A DNA stretch of 28,929 nt from Candidatus Margulisiibacteriota bacterium (GCA_031267055.1 JAIRZV010000135.1:1-28929); one strand, 5' to 3'. Positions 7,787 to 17,087 are shown, counted from the first letter of the stretch. The notes: generated by a model from the letters alone, not told the origin. A program made the numbers and translations.

Positions 7787-7794
7787 TAGCCTTC

Positions 7795-8703
7795 TCAATT
7801 TATCCGCGTAATTTCACGAAAAACTTTCAGTCTTTCGTCTAAATCCGCTTTGGTTATGGCCGCCAGCCTTTCACAGCCGAAACCCTGCACATTGAAAGAC
7901 GCGGTCAGTGTGCCGTACACCAGCGCGGCGCGCAACGTATCCCAATCCACGCCATTTTCGGCAATATAGCTCATAAAACCGCCGGCAAAACTGTCGCCAG
8001 CGCCTGTCGGATCAATGATCTCGTCCAAAGGCATAGACGGCACGATCGCTATACGCTCAGCGGATATTAACATGGCTCCGTGCTCGCCTTTTTTGATTAT
8101 AACATAGCGCAAACGCCCGGTCAGCAAACCGCGCGCCGCGCGGAACAAATTGTCCTCGCCGGTCAATTGGCGTATTTCCGCGTCATTGATGAAAAGCAGA
8201 TCAGCCAGCGTTATGGCTTTTAAGAGATCTTCTTTTTGGCTGGCGATCCAGTAATTCATCGTGTCGAGCGCGCCGAATTTCCGCGCAGGCAATTGCGCAA
8301 AAATCTTGGTCTGCAGGATAGGATCGATATTGCCCAGAAAAACCAGTTCGTTATCGAGATATTCCGGCGGCAATGCGGGGTCAAATTGCGTCAGTGCATT
8401 GAGGTCGGTCTGCACAGTATGTGCGGTATTCAGGTCTTTTTCATAAAAACCGTTCCAGGCGAAAGTTTTGCTTTCTTTGATTATCTTGAGACCATGCAGA
8501 TCCACGCCGCGTTCGCGCAAAAAATCCAAATATTGCGGCTCAAAATCGCCGCCGACCACGCTCAATAGATCAACTTGCTTCAATAATATAGAAGCCGCTA
8601 CCGCCGCGTGCAGAGCCGAACCACCCAAAATACGCGGCCGCTCACCCTGCGGAGTGCGGAGCGAATCATAAGCGACAGTGCCAGCGATTAAGAGTTTGGT
8701 CAT
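7795..8703 (-). CDS. PfkB-family (ribokinase-like) sugar or nucleoside kinase
   Basis: This 302-residue kinase begins MTKLLIAGTVAYDSL and shows the PfkB N-terminal glycine motif LGGSALHAAVAAS (near 24-36). The C-terminal signature DPTGAGDSFAGGF (near 233-245) contains the catalytic aspartate and anion hole. Family members phosphorylate sugars or nucleosides with ATP. Its position upstream of ahcY suggests adenosine as substrate, because removing adenosine pulls the AhcY reaction towards hydrolysis; this is inference from context. The ATG at 8703-8701 is preferred over a TTG 45 bases upstream because the extended -10 TGCTATACT lies seven bases before it and the family N-terminus begins there. 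No Shine-Dalgarno is present, so translation is probably leaderless. Confidence 0.88.
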   Translation of the reverse strand: MTKLLIAGTVAYDSLRTPQGERPRILGGSALHAAVAASILLKQVDLLSVVGGDFEPQYLDFLRERGVDLHGLKIIKESKTFAWNGFYEKDLNTAHTVQTDLNALTQFDPALPPEYLDNELVFLGNIDPILQTKIFAQLPARKFGALDTMNYWIASQKEDLLKAITLADLLFINDAEIRQLTGEDNLFRAARGLLTGRLRYVIIKKGEHGAMLISAERIAIVPSMPLDEIIDPTGAGDSFAGGFMSYIAENGVDWDTLRAALVYGTLTASFNVQGFGCERLAAITKADLDERLKVFREITRIN

Positions 8704-8710
8704 GGGCGGG

Positions 8711-8719
8711 AGTATAGCA
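8711..8719 (-). promoter_or_regulatory. Extended -10 promoter of the PfkB gene (leaderless)
   Basis: TGCTATACT on the minus strand ends seven bases before the ATG, which places the expected transcription start on the start codon. No convincing -35 box is seen, as is usual for extended -10 promoters. Confidence 0.5.
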
Positions 8720-8749
8720 AGACTGCAAATAAAATGAAACGCTGCCAAA

Positions 8750-8786
8750 AAAGTTACGATTAAGTTTTAAAGTATGTTATAAGGAG
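8750..8786 (+). promoter_or_regulatory. Probable promoter and leader of the six-gene block
   Basis: AAAGTTACGAT (8750-8760) is followed by TGTTATAAGGAGT (8775-8787), which contains the ribosome site AAGGAG. The same two motifs, in the same order, precede the gene at 17137. TTAAGT just after the first motif lies where TATAAT lies in the other copy. The exact -10 and -35 boxes are uncertain. Confidence 0.4.
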
Positions 8787-8799
8787 TACGTAAGATAAA

Positions 8800-9744
8800 A
8801 TGCTAACTAAAGGTTTCAGCTATGCTGAAAATATCGCGATGGAAGCCGCGGCAGAAACTACAGAAAAAGAATTTCTGATCCAGCCTTTGCCGGCGGAATT
8901 GACCAACACAGTGCTTTACACCGCCTATCGTCCGCGGTCTTTTTGTTTTACCGGAGGCAAAGGCGGTGTCGGCAAGACTACGCTGCTGCTGTGCGTCGCT
9001 GATTATTTAAGGAAAAAAAATTATCAAGTGCGCATAATTGATTGCGATCCACTGCCCAAAACTTATCGGCAGGCAACCAATAAATTGAGCCGCACCAATG
9101 AAAGGAATGTGCTGCCGAACGGCGCCGTGGTGTACACACTTTTGAGCAAGAATGTCGAATACGAAACATTTAAATACGATCTGCAGGCCAAACCTTTTGC
9201 TGAGTCGCTTTACACTTATGGCGAACTGAACGCGCTGGCTAAACAAGTCACACGCGCGGGGGGGGGGGGGGATACAGTGTTAAAGCTGTTTACCAATCTC
9301 AACCGGCTGGCGCAAAAAGAACTGACCGCGGACAGCGTCATACTTTATGACTGCCCGGCTGGTCTGGAATTCACCGGTATCCTGCCCTATTTTTTAGCGA
9401 CCCATTTTTTGCTCATCACCAATCCGGAATCTCCCGCTCTGCAAGATGCCGCAGGCGTCGTGAAAGTGATCGCGCAAAACAAACAGATGGCCAAAAATAT
9501 TTATCCGGTCATCAATAAAGTGCCGGTCAAAGACAAAAAAATATTGCCGCTGGCCAGACAAATCACCACCCAAACACTGTCCAATCTAAACACGCTCTTT
9601 GCTAAATGGTCAGGGACTGCCAGCCGAACAGATTTTGTTGGCGACGCGATTTATATAGACTCCGCCAACAGTTTTGCGGACATAAACACCGAACAGCTCG
9701 GCCAAAAGATTCTCGCACTATTAAGATCGGCGGAGAGACATTGA
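8800..9744 (+). CDS. ParA/MinD-superfamily P-loop ATPase, first gene of block
   Basis: This 314-residue protein has the deviant Walker A GGKGGVGKTT (52-61), typical of ParA/MinD/Mrp ATPases that dimerise on ATP. An A-prime motif IIDCDP is near 77-82, and a switch-II-like VILYDCPAGLEF is near 180-191. About 45 unfamiliar residues precede the P-loop. Such ATPases position DNA or protein complexes on the nucleoid or membrane. No ParB gene or parS-like array is present, so plasmid-type segregation is unlikely. A run of 14 G encodes GGGG at residues 154-157; gain or loss of one G would truncate the protein. AAGGAG lies 13 bases before the ATG, and the stop overlaps the next gene (TGATG), implying translational coupling. 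Confidence 0.85.
   Translation: MLTKGFSYAENIAMEAAAETTEKEFLIQPLPAELTNTVLYTAYRPRSFCFTGGKGGVGKTTLLLCVADYLRKKNYQVRIIDCDPLPKTYRQATNKLSRTNERNVLPNGAVVYTLLSKNVEYETFKYDLQAKPFAESLYTYGELNALAKQVTRAGGGGDTVLKLFTNLNRLAQKELTADSVILYDCPAGLEFTGILPYFLATHFLLITNPESPALQDAAGVVKVIAQNKQMAKNIYPVINKVPVKDKKILPLARQITTQTLSNLNTLFAKWSGTASRTDFVGDAIYIDSANSFADINTEQLGQKILALLRSAERH
9258..9271 (+). repeat. Poly-G tract of 14 bases inside coding sequence
   Basis: Fourteen consecutive G lie in frame in the first ATPase gene. With 13 G, translation would stop at a TAA four codons after the tract; with 15 G, it would stop about 27 codons after it. It is by far the longest homopolymer I see in the window. It is either a phase-variable contingency tract or a sequencing or assembly error hotspot. 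Confidence 0.9.
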
Positions 9745-10820
9745 TGCTGTGGAGCCGCAAAAATATTAAATTTGACGACAACATTTATGATTGGCGAAAC
9801 TTTCCGCAGCTGAAAACAAACGCGGCGGAAGCCAGCGGTTGGAGGAGGGCGGCGGCGGACGCGGGCAAGCTCAACGTTTTACTGCGAGAAGGCAAGAAAA
9901 GTGGAGACAAAATTTTACAGTCTTTGCAGCCGATCCGTAAGATTCTCGATGCATACAAGCTGCTGTCGAAAGTCGTCTGCGTCATCTCATTTAAAGGCGG
10001 CGTGGGCAAGACCACTTATATCTGCAATTTGGCGCTGAATCTGACGCGTAAAGGAGCGCGCGTCCTGATCATTGACGGCGACGCCGGTATGCCGGATGTC
10101 TCGCTGGCCTTAAATCACAAGGTCGCCGAGGCCAATAAATTATTTCATTATTGTTATGACACCAGCCAGAAAGATTATCTGCTGGATGTTTACAATCTGA
10201 CCGGCGGAGGCGCGGGATTGGCTCTCAGCGACCTCACGCTGGTCGACGATCCGGCCAAGCTAACCGAGGCTTATTGTAAATTTTTTGTCAGCCATATTCA
10301 CAAGCTCAACTATGACATCATCCTGCTGGACAGCGGAGGCGGCAGTCTGTCGACTTTGTTGCCGGTGGCCGCGCTGTCCACGAACATCATCACGCTGTAC
10401 ACCACCGAGCCGCCCAGCCGCGAGAAACTCTGGCAAACAATTTTTAATATCGCAGTCCGGCTGGACGGGAAGTATTATTATCCGGTATATGCAGATCTGG
10501 AACGTCCGCGCGCTTTGCCGATCTTGCGCGGTGTTTCGCCCGCCGACCAAAAAAAAGTGCAAGAGCAAATGAAAGATGTTTTGTCAGAAACATTCGAACC
10601 TCTTTTCAGGCCGCCCTACCGTGCCCAAAGCGATATTGTCCTGAAAGAGCAAAATCTTATCGGTTATGACCCTTTGTTGGGACAAATACCACTGCTGGCG
10701 CATCCGCAACACAGCAGCCAGGGGATCGATTTCATGGCCAACACCTTAATCTCCACTTGGGGTATAAAAACCGCAAAGACGGGTATTATTGATTATGGAA
10801 AATACGAGATAGAGAAATAA
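9744..10820 (+). CDS. MinD/FlhG-like P-loop ATPase, second gene of block
   Basis: This 358-residue ATPase has a deviant Walker A, FKGGVGKTT, with signature lysine K84. The A-prime motif LIIDGDAGMPDVSLAL (109-124) is very like MinD/FlhG, and DIILLDSGGGSLSTLL serves as switch II. An 83-residue N-terminal extension without recognisable motifs precedes the ATPase domain, where FlhG carries a short activation helix. No amphipathic MinD-type membrane helix is obvious at the C-terminus. The ATG at 9744 overlaps the preceding stop and has GGAGAG upstream. The two ATPases differ clearly outside the P-loop, so they may work as a heterotypic pair or regulate different partners in the same complex. Confidence 0.85.
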   Translation: MLWSRKNIKFDDNIYDWRNFPQLKTNAAEASGWRRAAADAGKLNVLLREGKKSGDKILQSLQPIRKILDAYKLLSKVVCVISFKGGVGKTTYICNLALNLTRKGARVLIIDGDAGMPDVSLALNHKVAEANKLFHYCYDTSQKDYLLDVYNLTGGGAGLALSDLTLVDDPAKLTEAYCKFFVSHIHKLNYDIILLDSGGGSLSTLLPVAALSTNIITLYTTEPPSREKLWQTIFNIAVRLDGKYYYPVYADLERPRALPILRGVSPADQKKVQEQMKDVLSETFEPLFRPPYRAQSDIVLKEQNLIGYDPLLGQIPLLAHPQHSSQGIDFMANTLISTWGIKTAKTGIIDYGKYEIEK

Positions 10821-10877
10821 AAGACTTGCCTGCAACAAAAATGTTTTGCTGACGATATATTGAATAAGGAATAGTTT

Positions 10878-13190
10878 ATGATGATGCAACGAAAAATATT
10901 AGATTTAAAAGATAAAGCCCAAGCAGCAGGCTCAAGTTATTTTGAGCAGCTAATGCTTTTGGCCAAAACTTTGAACGACACTTTGATCGACAAGGCGGTA
11001 GAACTTGAACGCCTCTTGTCGTCACAAGAACAAAATACCGGAACCTTAGAGGAAAAAGTCAAAGTATTAGAAGCAGAAATTGAAATATTTCAGGCGATAC
11101 AAAAAATAATCAACGCCAATGAAGGAGATATGGAGTCATTATTGTCTCATATTCCAGGGGCAACCCAAAGTTATTTAAAAGCAGTGCTCGGACTGGAATG
11201 GCAAGAAGTTGTCAGAAAATATCTAACCGCAGACAATCTGCTGGCAGCTATTAACCAAGCTAAGAAACAAAAGAAGCGGCTCAAGATCGTCGAACAGGCA
11301 AAGAATGAAGTTAGTTTTGCCCCTGACCATGAAAAAGCACTTTTTCTGGCGCCGCTTAGCGAAGCAGACGAGGAAAAGATTGGCGCCGTACTAACGCCAA
11401 ACGCTCTATTTCATAGGGACATCAAGGCATATAAAACAAATAATTATTCTTCTTTTAAAATCAATTACCAAACACTGCAAGATTTAAGTAGCGGCCTGCT
11501 GGTCAAACACGCGGCTAAAGCCGAATATTTTTTGGCCTTGACTACGGAAACCAAAAAAGCGCTGGGTTTGGCTGAGACAGACCCGTTGGTCAGACATGGA
11601 GACCAAGAATATTTGGTCATAGCTTCAGAAGACAAAGCCTGGCTGAAACGAAAGATTTTTGCGGCCTATTTAAACGCTTATGAAAAAGCTGTGCTTGGCG
11701 ACTATCAGGAATATACCAAGCCTGCTAGCGGCAAAGGTGTGGATCCCCAAGAAATAAACGACATGGTAACTGGAGTCTATGACACGACAAAAGAAACGAA
11801 AACGTTAAAAACACAGAAAAAGCTCCTTCCGGAAGACGCGCTAAAAAAATTCAAACTCATGAGCGAGCTGGCGATCCTTAAATACAACTACCGTGATGTG
11901 GATGACAGCGAATATACTTGGCAGTTTTGCCAGACCGAAGCTGCCGGATTTCTGAACACAGCCAAGGTGTCTATGAGGAAAAAAGACTTTCAGGAATTAG
12001 AAAAAGAAATAGCCGCAGATATTAAAAAATGGGCGGAAGCTAACAATTTGGATTTGCCCACGCCGGAAACCGCCGAGACCGCAAGACGCCGCGCCGCGCC
12101 GCTGATCAACATCGACACTTTGCGAAATAAACTGCGCGGTCTGGGCAACGATCCACGTTCTAGACCGGTTTTGTTTATAGTGCTGGCGCTGCTGCTAGTC
12201 GCCGGCGGCGGCGCAGGTATAACGCATTTGCTCAAAAACCGCCCGCCGGCGGAGACCGCGCCGGAAGCGGAAAGCTTATTTACCCGCGCCTTAAATACAG
12301 TCAAAGGGATTCTCAGCAGTGTCGGACAAAAATTAAGCGAGCTTTTTGCCGACCCGGAAAAAACCCCGCAGGAACTCAGAATCGAGAGCGACAGAATTAT
12401 CCAGGACGCCAAAGACAAGGCTAAAGAAGCTATCCAAACCGAGGAACCAAACTTGACCTCGGAAGAGTCGTCTGAAGCGCACGCCGAAACCGACAAGCAC
12501 ACCACCGCTTTGCAGACGATAGCCGACACTTATTTGCAGGCCCGGGAAAAAGCCGACGAGGCGCAGAACAAAGAGTACGACCAGTCCAGCTATGCAGCGG
12601 CCGGTCAGACACTGGCTGACGCGCGCGCGGCGCTGGACAGCGAGGCCGCAGAATATGCAGAGGACGACAAGATCGTCCGGCCTCTGGTGGAGAGACTGTC
12701 CACCGATCTGCAAGAACGTGCAGAGAAGATACAGGAAGAGATCGAACGACAGGAAAAACGGGCGGAGGAAGCGGCAGAAGAAGCGAAAGCGCGTGAATTA
12801 GCTGAAGCGGAACGCCAGAGACGTGCCGCGCAGAATGAGGCTGCGGAAAAAGCCGCGACTGTGGAGTTGGAAAACCTTTGGAAGGGAGGTTTAGTCGACC
12901 GCTTTGATATTTACATTCGGCAACTTGACAATAGACAAACCTACAATACTGATAACAAAAATACCGAACCTGCCCAAAAATTACGAGCGCGACTGATAAA
13001 CCTTTTAGATAGTTTTGACGCGAATGCCACAGATCAGTATTTTGCCCGGCAAAGTATCTCGACAAACTCCGCTAAATTACGGGAATTGAAACTACTGGAA
13101 GATTGCGCCATTTATTTGATTTCCGGTATCGGCCAACTGAAATGGGGCAACAGCGAACAAAATATTTTAAGGAGGCTGGGACAATTATGA
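10878..13190 (+). CDS. Single-span membrane protein: cytoplasmic domain, one helix, extracytoplasmic coiled coil
   Basis: I do not recognise this 770-residue protein. Residues 1-425 are soluble and largely helical, with a heptad-like start (about 10-85), and lack known motifs. One strong transmembrane helix, PVLFIVLALLLVAGGGAGI (about 429-451), follows a basic stretch, which predicts that the N-terminal part is cytoplasmic. A Pro/Glu-rich linker comes next, then a charged coiled coil of TolA-like composition (about 600-675), and a C-terminal domain (about 675-770). That end domain resembles the end of the next protein: DIYIRQLDNRQTYNT here against DLYLRRLANAARYKN there. AAGGAA lies upstream of three in-frame ATGs, so the exact start is uncertain by two codons. 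The gene overlaps the next by ATGA. It is a likely link between the ATPases and the envelope. Confidence 0.75.
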   Translation: MMMQRKILDLKDKAQAAGSSYFEQLMLLAKTLNDTLIDKAVELERLLSSQEQNTGTLEEKVKVLEAEIEIFQAIQKIINANEGDMESLLSHIPGATQSYLKAVLGLEWQEVVRKYLTADNLLAAINQAKKQKKRLKIVEQAKNEVSFAPDHEKALFLAPLSEADEEKIGAVLTPNALFHRDIKAYKTNNYSSFKINYQTLQDLSSGLLVKHAAKAEYFLALTTETKKALGLAETDPLVRHGDQEYLVIASEDKAWLKRKIFAAYLNAYEKAVLGDYQEYTKPASGKGVDPQEINDMVTGVYDTTKETKTLKTQKKLLPEDALKKFKLMSELAILKYNYRDVDDSEYTWQFCQTEAAGFLNTAKVSMRKKDFQELEKEIAADIKKWAEANNLDLPTPETAETARRRAAPLINIDTLRNKLRGLGNDPRSRPVLFIVLALLLVAGGGAGITHLLKNRPPAETAPEAESLFTRALNTVKGILSSVGQKLSELFADPEKTPQELRIESDRIIQDAKDKAKEAIQTEEPNLTSEESSEAHAETDKHTTALQTIADTYLQAREKADEAQNKEYDQSSYAAAGQTLADARAALDSEAAEYAEDDKIVRPLVERLSTDLQERAEKIQEEIERQEKRAEEAAEEAKARELAEAERQRRAAQNEAAEKAATVELENLWKGGLVDRFDIYIRQLDNRQTYNTDNKNTEPAQKLRARLINLLDSFDANATDQYFARQSISTNSAKLRELKLLEDCAIYLISGIGQLKWGNSEQNILRRLGQL

Positions 13191-13783
13191 ACCGCAAAGT
13201 AGTGGCAGAACAAAGTAAAGAATTCAAGCGTGGCTTTGGACTGGGCGCGCTGATCGGCTTATTATTCGGCGGAGGCGGAGGCAGTTTTTTCTGGCTCAGC
13301 CGTCTGTCCGCGCCAACGGCAGCTACTACACCGGAAGAAGAAAAATCTAAAGGCCAAGAAACGCCGCAAGAAGAAAACAGCCTGGATTCACATAAAACCA
13401 GTATTGTGGAAAAAACTACATCAGTTATAGACGAAGCCAAAAATCCGATCGACGATCAAGAAACGGACAAATCACAGGCAGCAGCCGAGCCGGTGCAAAC
13501 GCCAAATATTCCCGCTAATCCGACCGGCCGCAAACCTGCTCCACTACGTGACCCTTACGAAACTTTGCGCCAGAGTTTCGATGTAAATATTGATCTCTAT
13601 TTGCGACGTCTGGCCAACGCCGCTAGATATAAAAACGCTGAAATCGGCAAATATCGGGATATTTTGGATACCGACCAGACCCTGAATAACTATTTGGATG
13701 ACTGTGTAAGCGCTGGCCTCTATAAAGACAAATTAGAAGCTCTGCGCGCGCTAGAAAATGAAATATTGAAAATTATAGAATAA
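13187..13783 (+). CDS. Small single-span membrane protein related to its upstream neighbour
   Basis: The protein has 198 residues. A basic N-terminus (RKVVAEQSKEFKR) is followed by a glycine-rich hydrophobic segment GFGLGALIGLLFGGGGG and SFFWL (about 16-37), predicting a type II membrane anchor with the rest outside the cytoplasm. A Glu/Pro/Thr-rich linker (about 45-120) leads to a helical C-terminal domain (about 125-198) that resembles the C-terminus of the 770-residue protein. The ATG at 13187 overlaps the upstream stop as ATGA and is preceded by a perfect AAGGAGG at 11 bases. An alternative start at 13103 would add 28 residues read inside the upstream gene and is rejected. Function unknown; possibly a partner or paralogue of the larger anchor. 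Confidence 0.75.
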   Translation: MNRKVVAEQSKEFKRGFGLGALIGLLFGGGGGSFFWLSRLSAPTAATTPEEEKSKGQETPQEENSLDSHKTSIVEKTTSVIDEAKNPIDDQETDKSQAAAEPVQTPNIPANPTGRKPAPLRDPYETLRQSFDVNIDLYLRRLANAARYKNAEIGKYRDILDTDQTLNNYLDDCVSAGLYKDKLEALRALENEILKIIE

Positions 13784-13800
13784 GGAGATTTGTATAGCTT

Positions 13801-16800
13801 ATGTCAGGTGTAGATCTAAATATTAACAATTACGACACATATATTCGTGTCCGTGAGCAGTTTAGGGAAGCGGCCGGTTCGTCGACCTATAACGCCACCG
13901 ATTTGCTCAATTTAGCCAATCAGGCTTGGGGAGTTAACCGGAGTGATGATCCCACTATTCCTAACAAAATGCAGTCTCTGGCTGTGCAGGTATATCAGGC
14001 TATACCGGATGATGACACGGTCAAAAGATCGATCGAAGCAAGTGACAGCAGCCAAAATTACAAACCAAAACTCGACCAATATTTAGCTGCTACTGCTGAA
14101 TATTCGCGGTCAACAGGTTATAAAGCGCGTTCGGGCATCAATGTGGAAAAATTGTCGAAATTGACCCGTTGGGGTATTTTTGCTTATGGCAGCCTGAACA
14201 ATATTAGCGGCAATCGAACTAATATTCTCGATGAAGTCAATCGGGCGGGTTTTGCTTCTGTATACATGACCGATAACATCAAACCCGAGGACATTAAAGA
14301 ATATAACTATGAAGCTTTGCTGAGCAAAGCCGAAAGTCTGCTCGGTGAGCCAAACACCGACCTGGAAAAAGTTGTTAAACTTTTAGTTTTTGCGATCAAA
14401 GGCACGACGGGTTATCCGCGTGGCTCAACGGCAGTCGGTTTGGCGGAGGTCAGAGAAGTTTTTGATCCTAATGCTATTAATACAATGATGTTAGTGCAAT
14501 ACCCCGGTTTCAATGACGACCCTAACCATAAAGCGCGCGGCATGATCGAGCAAGCCATCAAGCTGTTGATCACCGCCGGTGACAATACACGCTTGAGCTG
14601 GACTTCCGGATTGACCGTGACCGCTGCTTCCGCACTGCGCAATCGCGACAATAATCCGCTGCTCAATATCGACGATATTCACAGCAGCGCCGTTAATATT
14701 CCCGCTAATACAGGCAACTGGCAAACCGGCGCCCAAACTGATTTTAACGCCGCTCAAGCCCGTAATGTTTGGCAAAAATACAATCGAGCTAGAGACTTGC
14801 TCGACAGCTTGCCTAGCGAACTGCTGCCCGACGCCAGTGCCAGTACTTATAGAACAGAAATTACCGCCAAGAAAAATGCTGTTTTGCAAGGCTTTACCAC
14901 CGAGGCCAATAAACACACCAACACAAACAAATCCCAGGAGTATGATTGGCTGGAAGCCGGTCGCACTTTTGTCGCCAGTCTGTCCAGCAGCGACCGGAGT
15001 TACACGCTGCCAGCTGGATACACTGTCCAAAATTTTGAACAGAAACTAGAGGCTCTGCGCAGAGGAGTGATCGCTTACCATAATCCGGTCGGCCTCAATT
15101 ATCTCAGCAATCTTAACACGTTGACCTCAACCAGCGAGATCGACAAATCGCTCGCGCAATTGAACACGCTCAAAAACTCGATATACAAAGATCTTTTTGA
15201 CCGTTATTATGCTGGCGAATTACCCGGTCAGGCCGCCGCCAATCTCAAAAGCGCGCTGACCGCCGCCGAAAGAACATTGAATATAACCGGCGTACCGCCA
15301 AACGCTACCGTCAGCCAGCGCTGGGAAACCATTCTTAATACTAAAAAAACAACGTTGGCCGCGACTGAAGCCGAAGAACGCAGATTGGCCGAGGCCGCCC
15401 TCACCTCTCTGCGTGACGCGCAAGCAAAACTCAATGAAGCGAAAACCATATACGAAACCGATGTCGGCTTACCCAGCATGGCGGCTTCTACCGAAAGGGC
15501 CGCGACAGCCTCCGACACTGCCATCAATAATTTTTCCAACAGCAATGTGTCAGCCGCACTGGACACCGCCGTAGCCGCTGCTGGAGCAACTGGAGTGAAT
15601 ACTCAAACTATTCAAAATTACCGTAATCTAGACTCCAGTAAAAAAATAGAGGAAATCGCCAAAAAGGTCTTAGAAGACGCGAACAGAAGAAAAGGCGAGA
15701 CCGACACCGCTGCCACCGAAGCGGGCCAAGCTTCCTCACAGCGGCAAGTCGCCATTGACGCCAGAGACGCGGCCAATCGAGCCAGAGATAATCTGACTGA
15801 GCTGAACACCCAACGCGGATTGGCCACAACCGCGGCGAATGAGGCGGAAAAAGCTGCGCGCGCCGCCGAAGAAGCGGCGTTGAAAGCCAGAAGCAACGCA
15901 TCGCCCAGTGATCCACCGACCAAGGCTAACATCAGCGCACAAGCCGCGCGCCAGGCCGCCAATGACGCCAGAGACGCGAAAGCCGCAATCGAGACTCTGA
16001 TCAATGATGCGAAAGAGCAGCAGGAACAGCAGCAAAAGATCGAAGCAGAGCGCGCGCAAGCTAAGGCCGATGAAGAAAAAAATATTGCTGCTCTGCTCGC
16101 GGCGCGGAATAATTTGAGTAATGCTTTAAATATTTACAATAGGCTGAGACTTAGCGACTTACCTGCAGACACGGAGGCTCGGCAACGCCTGCGCTCCTTG
16201 CCAAAAGAAACCGAAGAAGCACGCGATGCAGCGAACGCCGCGGCCAATCGCAACTCCTACGCTGAAGAATTTTCCACCAATTTGGCGACCGCGTTGAGAG
16301 AAACCGAAGAAGCGGCCAGAGCAGCCGATATTCAAATACCTAATAATTACAGTGGAAAATCTCCTATAGAAAAAGTGATCTATAACGCCGAAAAACTCTT
16401 TGAGGATGCGAATGCCAGAGAGAGAGCCCAGAACGAAGCAGGACGGCAGAAAAATCTTGCCGCAACTGCTCTGCTCCAAGCCCAAGAGACGCTAAGGGAT
16501 TCCACCAAAGATATAGACGCCCAGCGCGACGCGGTAAAGACCGCAGCGGACAACGCGAAAAAAGCCGCCGAGGAAGCACAAAAACAGGCCGCGAGCGCCG
16601 GAACATTAAAAGCCGCAGAAGATGCCGCCGCCGCGCAAAGAGCCTCTGATAATACGGCCGGACTTTTGACCGCTATAGACGACAAGATAAAAGAACGTGA
16701 CGAGCGGCAAGAAATAATCACTAACATGGGCAAAACTTTAGAAGAAGCGCAAAATCTGTACAATGGAACTATTCCGGTCCGTACTGGTAGGAGAAGAGCG

Positions 16801-17058
16801 GCCGCATTGGCTGCTATAAAGCCCGCTATAGATAGTCAAGATCCAGCCGAAATAGTGGACGCTATCGCCGCAACGTCTGCGGCCTGGGAAGACAGCAAAA
16901 CTCAGGCGGACCTGCAAGGCGTTCTAAACGCAACAAACCTGAGTGATCTAAAAAAAGTTAGTGATCTGCTCGATATTATTGTGAATGATGCCAAAGATAC
17001 CCAAAAACCAAATGACGCTAGTTCCGGCAGAAACAGCGGCGTTTTAGGGGTGCAATAA
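13801..17058 (+). CDS. Large alanine-rich coiled-coil protein of the block
   Basis: The protein has 1085 residues and matches no family I know. Residues 1-350 look like a mixed helical domain (start MSGVDLNINNYDTYIRVREQF). From about 500 to 1040 it consists of Ala/Glu/Arg/Lys/Asp-rich heptad-like segments, for example AANEAEKAARAAEEAALKA. These predict a long coiled coil or helical bundle of filament or spacer type. There is no signal peptide and no transmembrane segment. The N-terminus resembles in style that of the next protein (MSDLNLHSLRLSD) and of the partial gene at 28873 (MSDILGSTGFEDINL), which may be a weak shared leader. AAGGAG lies 13 bases before the ATG and overlaps the upstream stop codon. 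Confidence 0.75.
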   Translation: MSGVDLNINNYDTYIRVREQFREAAGSSTYNATDLLNLANQAWGVNRSDDPTIPNKMQSLAVQVYQAIPDDDTVKRSIEASDSSQNYKPKLDQYLAATAEYSRSTGYKARSGINVEKLSKLTRWGIFAYGSLNNISGNRTNILDEVNRAGFASVYMTDNIKPEDIKEYNYEALLSKAESLLGEPNTDLEKVVKLLVFAIKGTTGYPRGSTAVGLAEVREVFDPNAINTMMLVQYPGFNDDPNHKARGMIEQAIKLLITAGDNTRLSWTSGLTVTAASALRNRDNNPLLNIDDIHSSAVNIPANTGNWQTGAQTDFNAAQARNVWQKYNRARDLLDSLPSELLPDASASTYRTEITAKKNAVLQGFTTEANKHTNTNKSQEYDWLEAGRTFVASLSSSDRSYTLPAGYTVQNFEQKLEALRRGVIAYHNPVGLNYLSNLNTLTSTSEIDKSLAQLNTLKNSIYKDLFDRYYAGELPGQAAANLKSALTAAERTLNITGVPPNATVSQRWETILNTKKTTLAATEAEERRLAEAALTSLRDAQAKLNEAKTIYETDVGLPSMAASTERAATASDTAINNFSNSNVSAALDTAVAAAGATGVNTQTIQNYRNLDSSKKIEEIAKKVLEDANRRKGETDTAATEAGQASSQRQVAIDARDAANRARDNLTELNTQRGLATTAANEAEKAARAAEEAALKARSNASPSDPPTKANISAQAARQAANDARDAKAAIETLINDAKEQQEQQQKIEAERAQAKADEEKNIAALLAARNNLSNALNIYNRLRLSDLPADTEARQRLRSLPKETEEARDAANAAANRNSYAEEFSTNLATALRETEEAARAADIQIPNNYSGKSPIEKVIYNAEKLFEDANARERAQNEAGRQKNLAATALLQAQETLRDSTKDIDAQRDAVKTAADNAKKAAEEAQKQAASAGTLKAAEDAAAAQRASDNTAGLLTAIDDKIKERDERQEIITNMGKTLEEAQNLYNGTIPVRTGRRRAAALAAIKPAIDSQDPAEIVDAIAATSAAWEDSKTQADLQGVLNATNLSDLKKVSDLLDIIVNDAKDTQKPNDASSGRNSGVLGVQ

Positions 17059-17087
17059 AATAGTAAAAAATATGCAACGATTAACCG

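Noticed and set aside
7493..7794. SAH riboswitch in the ahcY leader
   Set aside because: The leader is filled by palindromic elements with long perfect arms. I could not find the conserved SAH riboswitch core, and the structures seen are shared with a site unrelated to ahcY.
8800..10820. Plasmid or chromosome partition parA locus
   Set aside because: Two ParA/MinD-like genes are present, but there is no ParB-like gene, no parS-type repeats and no replication gene. The neighbours encode membrane and coiled-coil proteins.
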